A DNA stretch of 15,660 nt, taken from assembly GCA_964579325.1 (NCBI GenBank), contig CAZOHN010000069.1:1-15660 (forward strand), read 5' to 3'. The notes beneath the pieces are model-generated. The model saw nothing but the letters and a program-made list of their open reading frames with translations, had not been told where the DNA came from and did no database searches. The DNA comes from CAZOHN01 sp964579325. GTDB lineage: Bacteria > Pseudomonadota > Alphaproteobacteria > Rhodobacterales > Rhodobacteraceae. The position numbers and the translations under genes are program-made. Shown piece after piece: positions 13,464 to 15,660 of this stretch (within the stretch, counting starts at the first letter, position 1; each line of letters starts with the position of its first letter).

Positions 13464-14365
13464 CACGTCGACATGTCACGCAGGGTCGCGCCCAGCCTTG
13501 GCGCCGCGAAGTCGATGAAGGATCGGACTTTCGGAGCGACCAGCCTGCCCTGGGGGTAGACAAGGTGTACCGGCTGCTTCGGCGCAAATTCGGTCAGGAC
13601 CGGAACCAGGCGGCCCTGCCGGATCTGGTCGACGACCATGTAGGACAGCGAAATCGTGATCCCGTGGCCCGCCAGCGCCGCGTCGATGGCCGCGACGGCG
13701 TCGTTGACTTCGAACCTCGGCGCAAGCGCGATACCGGATGTATGGCCGCCATCGACATATCGCCATTCGCGATTGGGCATGAGGCCGGTGAAGGCGATCA
13801 CCGAATGCCGCCGCAGTTCGGCGGCTGTCTCGGGCGTTCCATGGCGCGCGAGGTAGTCCGGGCTGGCAACAAGGATGCGGCGCACCTCGCCAACCCGGCG
13901 CGCAATGAGGCTCGAGACGGGCAGCGGTCCGATCCGCACGGCAACGTCGATCCCCTCCTCGACGAGGTTCGCCACGCGGTCAAGCAGGAGCAGTGACGCC
14001 GAAACACGCAGGTGCGCGCCCAGGAAGTCGCAGACGACAGGGGCAAGGAGCGACCTGCCGAAGGTGACGGACGCGGTGATGGTCAGATGTCCTTGCGGCA
14101 CCGCCACGTCTCCGGCGGCGTCTGCCTGTGCTGCCTCGTACTCCGCAAGGAGTCGCCGCCCATGGTCCAGGAACCGCTGGCCGGCCTCGGTGATCGTCAC
14201 GCTTCGGGTCGTTCGCGTGAAGACCGGAACGCCGAGACGATCCTCGAGTGCGGCAACGGCCCGGGTCACCGCCGGTGGCGACAGTCGCATCTGGGATGCA
14301 GCCCTGGCCAGGCTGCCCGTTTCGGCCACGGCGACGAGCACTTCAATTTCGTGCAGACGATCCAC
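13463..14365 (-). CDS. LysR-family transcriptional regulator
   Basis: This 300-residue protein has standard LysR architecture. Residues about 1-60 are the winged helix-turn-helix (ETGSLARAASQMRLSPPAVTRAVAALEDRLGVPVFTRTTR), and from about residue 90 there is a two-lobed effector-binding domain. The RTTRSVTITEAGQRFLDHGRRLLAEYE linker places it in the CrgA/DmlR-like group. The start is GTG 14365, supported by AGGGGAA 4 nt upstream (AGGGG 6 nt upstream) and by the HTH beginning at once; the ATG two bases earlier is out of frame. It is divergent from the AhpD-like/MBL operon, the typical arrangement for a LysR activator and its targets, so it probably senses a small organic or electrophilic compound handled by those enzymes. 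Confidence 0.93.
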   Translation of the reverse strand: MDRLHEIEVLVAVAETGSLARAASQMRLSPPAVTRAVAALEDRLGVPVFTRTTRSVTITEAGQRFLDHGRRLLAEYEAAQADAAGDVAVPQGHLTITASVTFGRSLLAPVVCDFLGAHLRVSASLLLLDRVANLVEEGIDVAVRIGPLPVSSLIARRVGEVRRILVASPDYLARHGTPETAAELRRHSVIAFTGLMPNREWRYVDGGHTSGIALAPRFEVNDAVAAIDAALAGHGITISLSYMVVDQIRQGRLVPVLTEFAPKQPVHLVYPQGRLVAPKVRSFIDFAAPRLGATLRDMST

Positions 14366-14384
14366 ATGATTCCCCTGAGTGGAA

Positions 14385-14410
14385 GAATGTATTTCGAGTA
14401 TCGTGTATTC
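14385..14410. promoter_or_regulatory. Candidate LysR box in the divergent promoter
   Basis: The A/T-rich stretch contains GAATGTA and TGTATTC at its ends, an imperfect inverted repeat with 12 nt between, and three GTAT copies (14389, 14398, 14404). LysR proteins bind interrupted dyads of the T-N11-A type in such regions. The site lies 20-45 nt upstream of lysR and before the AhpD-like gene. Confidence 0.4.
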
Positions 14411-14490
14411 TTACGGAAGTCGCAATGACGCATGGTCCCCTTGCGCCGTGCGATCTCGCACCGGCCCCCTCTTGCAGATGGAATCCCGCT

Positions 14491-15036
14491 ATGGCCCGTG
14501 TTGCCGTCATCGACCCCCGAACCGCCACCGGCGAAGCCAAGGCCCTGCTGGACGCCGTCCAGTCCGGTCTCGGCATGGTCCCCAACTTCATCCGGGTGCT
14601 GGCGAACTCGCCTGCCGCCCTTGGCGCCTTTCTCGGGCTGCACGGCATCGCGAATTCGGGCGCGCTCGATCCGCTGACGCGCGAGCGCATCGCTCTCGCT
14701 GTCGCGGAACAGAACGGCTGCCAGTATTGCGTGTCGGCGCACACGGCGATCGGCCGCAGAGCCGGGCTGGACAGTGACGAGATGCTGGCCAACCGACATG
14801 GACGGTCGTCGGACGCCAAGGCCGCCGCTGCGCTGGCCTTTGCCCGTGCCCTGGTCGCGCACAACGGGCAGGTGACTGCGGCCGAGGTGGAAGCGGTGCG
14901 GGCTGAAGGCCATTCCGACGCCGAGATCGTCGAGATCATCACCCATGTCGCCATGAACGTCTTCACCAACATCCTGGGCAAGGCAACGCAGGTCGAGATC
15001 GACTTTCCGAAGGTTGCCCTTGGCACCGCAGCCTGA
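14491..15036 (+). CDS. Carboxymuconolactone decarboxylase / AhpD-like (uncharacterised peroxidase-related) protein
   Basis: This 181-residue protein opens with the typical family start ARVAVIDPxTATGEAKALLDAVQ and carries the redox motif EQNGCQYCVSAHT (C77, C80, H84). Its closest group is the peroxidase-related or alkylhydroperoxidase-type branch. It would reduce peroxides or act in a disulfide relay in the cytoplasm. The ATG at 14491 is chosen by the family start; an in-frame ATG at 14425 with GGAAG 5 nt upstream would add 22 residues of poor similarity and cannot be excluded. It is divergent from lysR and followed after 28 nt by an MBL-fold hydrolase gene, so the two are likely one LysR-controlled operon. 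It is a distant paralogue of the AhpD-like gene at 4827-5393. Confidence 0.9.
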   Translation: MARVAVIDPRTATGEAKALLDAVQSGLGMVPNFIRVLANSPAALGAFLGLHGIANSGALDPLTRERIALAVAEQNGCQYCVSAHTAIGRRAGLDSDEMLANRHGRSSDAKAAAALAFARALVAHNGQVTAAEVEAVRAEGHSDAEIVEIITHVAMNVFTNILGKATQVEIDFPKVALGTAA

Positions 15037-15064
15037 CCCTGCATCACACCGAAGGACGCATCCC

Positions 15065-15660
15065 ATGATCAATCTGTCCCGCCGCGGCTTTGCCGCGTCG
15101 CTTGCGGCCCTGCCGCTGGCCGCAACCCTTCCGACCGCGACCCGGGCGCGGACGGCAGACCCGCTGCCGCGACTGCCCGTCACCGCCCGCTACCGGGTCG
15201 GGCGCTTCGAGGTGACGGTCATCTCGGATGGCTACATCGACTTCCCGTTCGACCTGTTCACCGGGGTCACGCCCGAGCAGGCGCGTGCGGCGGCCGGGGC
15301 CGTTCATGCTGCCGGCGTGAACGGCGTGCGTGGCAGCTTCTCGACCTGGCTCGTCAGCGATGGGGAGCGCCTGGTGCTGGTGGACAGCGGCCCGGCCGGC
15401 ACCGTCAGTCCGACTTCGGGCTGGCTGCCCGGCACCCTGGATTGGCTCGGCATCGCGCCCGGCGATATAGACGCGGTGATCCTCACCCATGGCCATGTCG
15501 ACCACGTCGGCGGAATGGTGGCGGGTGGCCGCACCAACTTTCCCAACGCCGAGGTCTACATGGACCGGCGCGACGTCGCGGCCTTCACCGATCCGTCGGT
15601 CGAGGCGCGGGCGCCCGCGATCACGAAATCGAGCTTTGCCGCGACGCAGGCGCTGGTCGA
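15065..15660 (+). CDS. Exported MBL-fold metallo-hydrolase, 5' part (gene continues beyond the window)
   Basis: The first 198 codons are visible and the frame is open at the window edge. A twin-arginine signal (SRRGFAASLAALPLAA, residues 5-20, cleavage near the AxA-like TRARTA) indicates export as a folded protein. The mature part has the metallo-beta-lactamase fold: VLVDSGP (about 105-110), then the zinc motif THGHVDHVGG with H142, H144, D146 and H147. The spacing and the DGYIDFPFDLF segment resemble lactonase/hydrolase-like MBL proteins near AhpD genes rather than true beta-lactamases; the substrate is unknown. The ATG at 15065 has GAAGGA about 8-9 nt upstream. It follows the AhpD-like gene by 28 nt on the same strand, consistent with one operon. 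Confidence 0.9.
   Translation, partial: MINLSRRGFAASLAALPLAATLPTATRARTADPLPRLPVTARYRVGRFEVTVISDGYIDFPFDLFTGVTPEQARAAAGAVHAAGVNGVRGSFSTWLVSDGERLVLVDSGPAGTVSPTSGWLPGTLDWLGIAPGDIDAVILTHGHVDHVGGMVAGGRTNFPNAEVYMDRRDVAAFTDPSVEARAPAITKSSFAATQALV

Noticed and set aside
13165..13587. 140-codon minus-strand frame after lysR
   Set aside because: It overlaps the end of lysR in another frame, is low in complexity, and has no ribosome-binding site or family motif.
1..15660. tRNA, rRNA, insertion sequence or CRISPR elements
   Set aside because: No cloverleaf-like segment, transposase motif, terminal inverted repeat pair or regularly spaced repeat was found on reading both strands by eye; a covariance-model search could still find short RNAs.

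Overview
The window looks like chromosomal or island DNA from a high-GC alphaproteobacterium, most likely a member of the Rhodobacteraceae/Rhodobacterales. This rests on the strong G/C preference at third codon positions, the family mix, and short secreted proteins typical of that group. It is an inference, because no rRNA or marker gene is present.

Layout. (1) Positions 1-1731, plus strand: the C-terminal end of a molybdopterin oxidoreductase large subunit of the arsenite oxidase type (AioA, or the closely related iodate reductase IdrA), then moeA for molybdenum insertion. An 11-bp hairpin separates them. (2) 1732-2853: a possible 49-residue basic ORF with an internal repeat, then a short APH-type phosphotransferase. 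(3) 2854-4826: two long stretches without convincing genes around a DUF1868/2H-phosphoesterase-like gene on the minus strand. The second stretch carries a hexanucleotide tandem repeat. (4) 4827-6105: an AhpD/carboxymuconolactone decarboxylase-type gene divergent from a TetR regulator, with a perfect 7-6-7 inverted repeat between them as the likely operator. (5) 6109-8559, minus strand: a likely co-transcribed set of a secreted cytochrome P460-like protein, a YeeE/YedE sulfur-compound transporter and a circularly permuted YiiX/YebB cysteine hydrolase. A small secreted cysteine-containing protein (8733-9056) diverges from it. (6) 9316-11166, minus strand: a patatin-like phospholipase followed 3 nt later by a stand-alone NAD(P)H-hydrate epimerase domain with an altered glycine-rich motif. 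(7) 11227-12479, minus strand: an ECF sigma factor, a zinc-finger anti-sigma factor and a 63-residue membrane peptide that starts at TTG. (8) 12722-12955, minus strand: a 77-residue exported peptide with two hairpins behind it. (9) 13463-15660: a LysR regulator divergent from a second AhpD-type gene and a Tat-exported metallo-beta-lactamase-fold hydrolase that runs off the window.

Functionally the window mixes oxyanion redox metabolism (Mo enzyme plus MoeA), sulfur transport with a c-type cytochrome, and several stress or detoxification switches: TetR/AhpD, LysR/AhpD/MBL, and ECF/anti-sigma. No tRNA, rRNA, CRISPR array, transposase or intact insertion sequence was recognised. The best candidates for something undescribed are the P460-YeeE-YiiX gene set, the ECF/anti-sigma/mini-membrane-protein module, and the identity of the Mo enzyme at the left edge.
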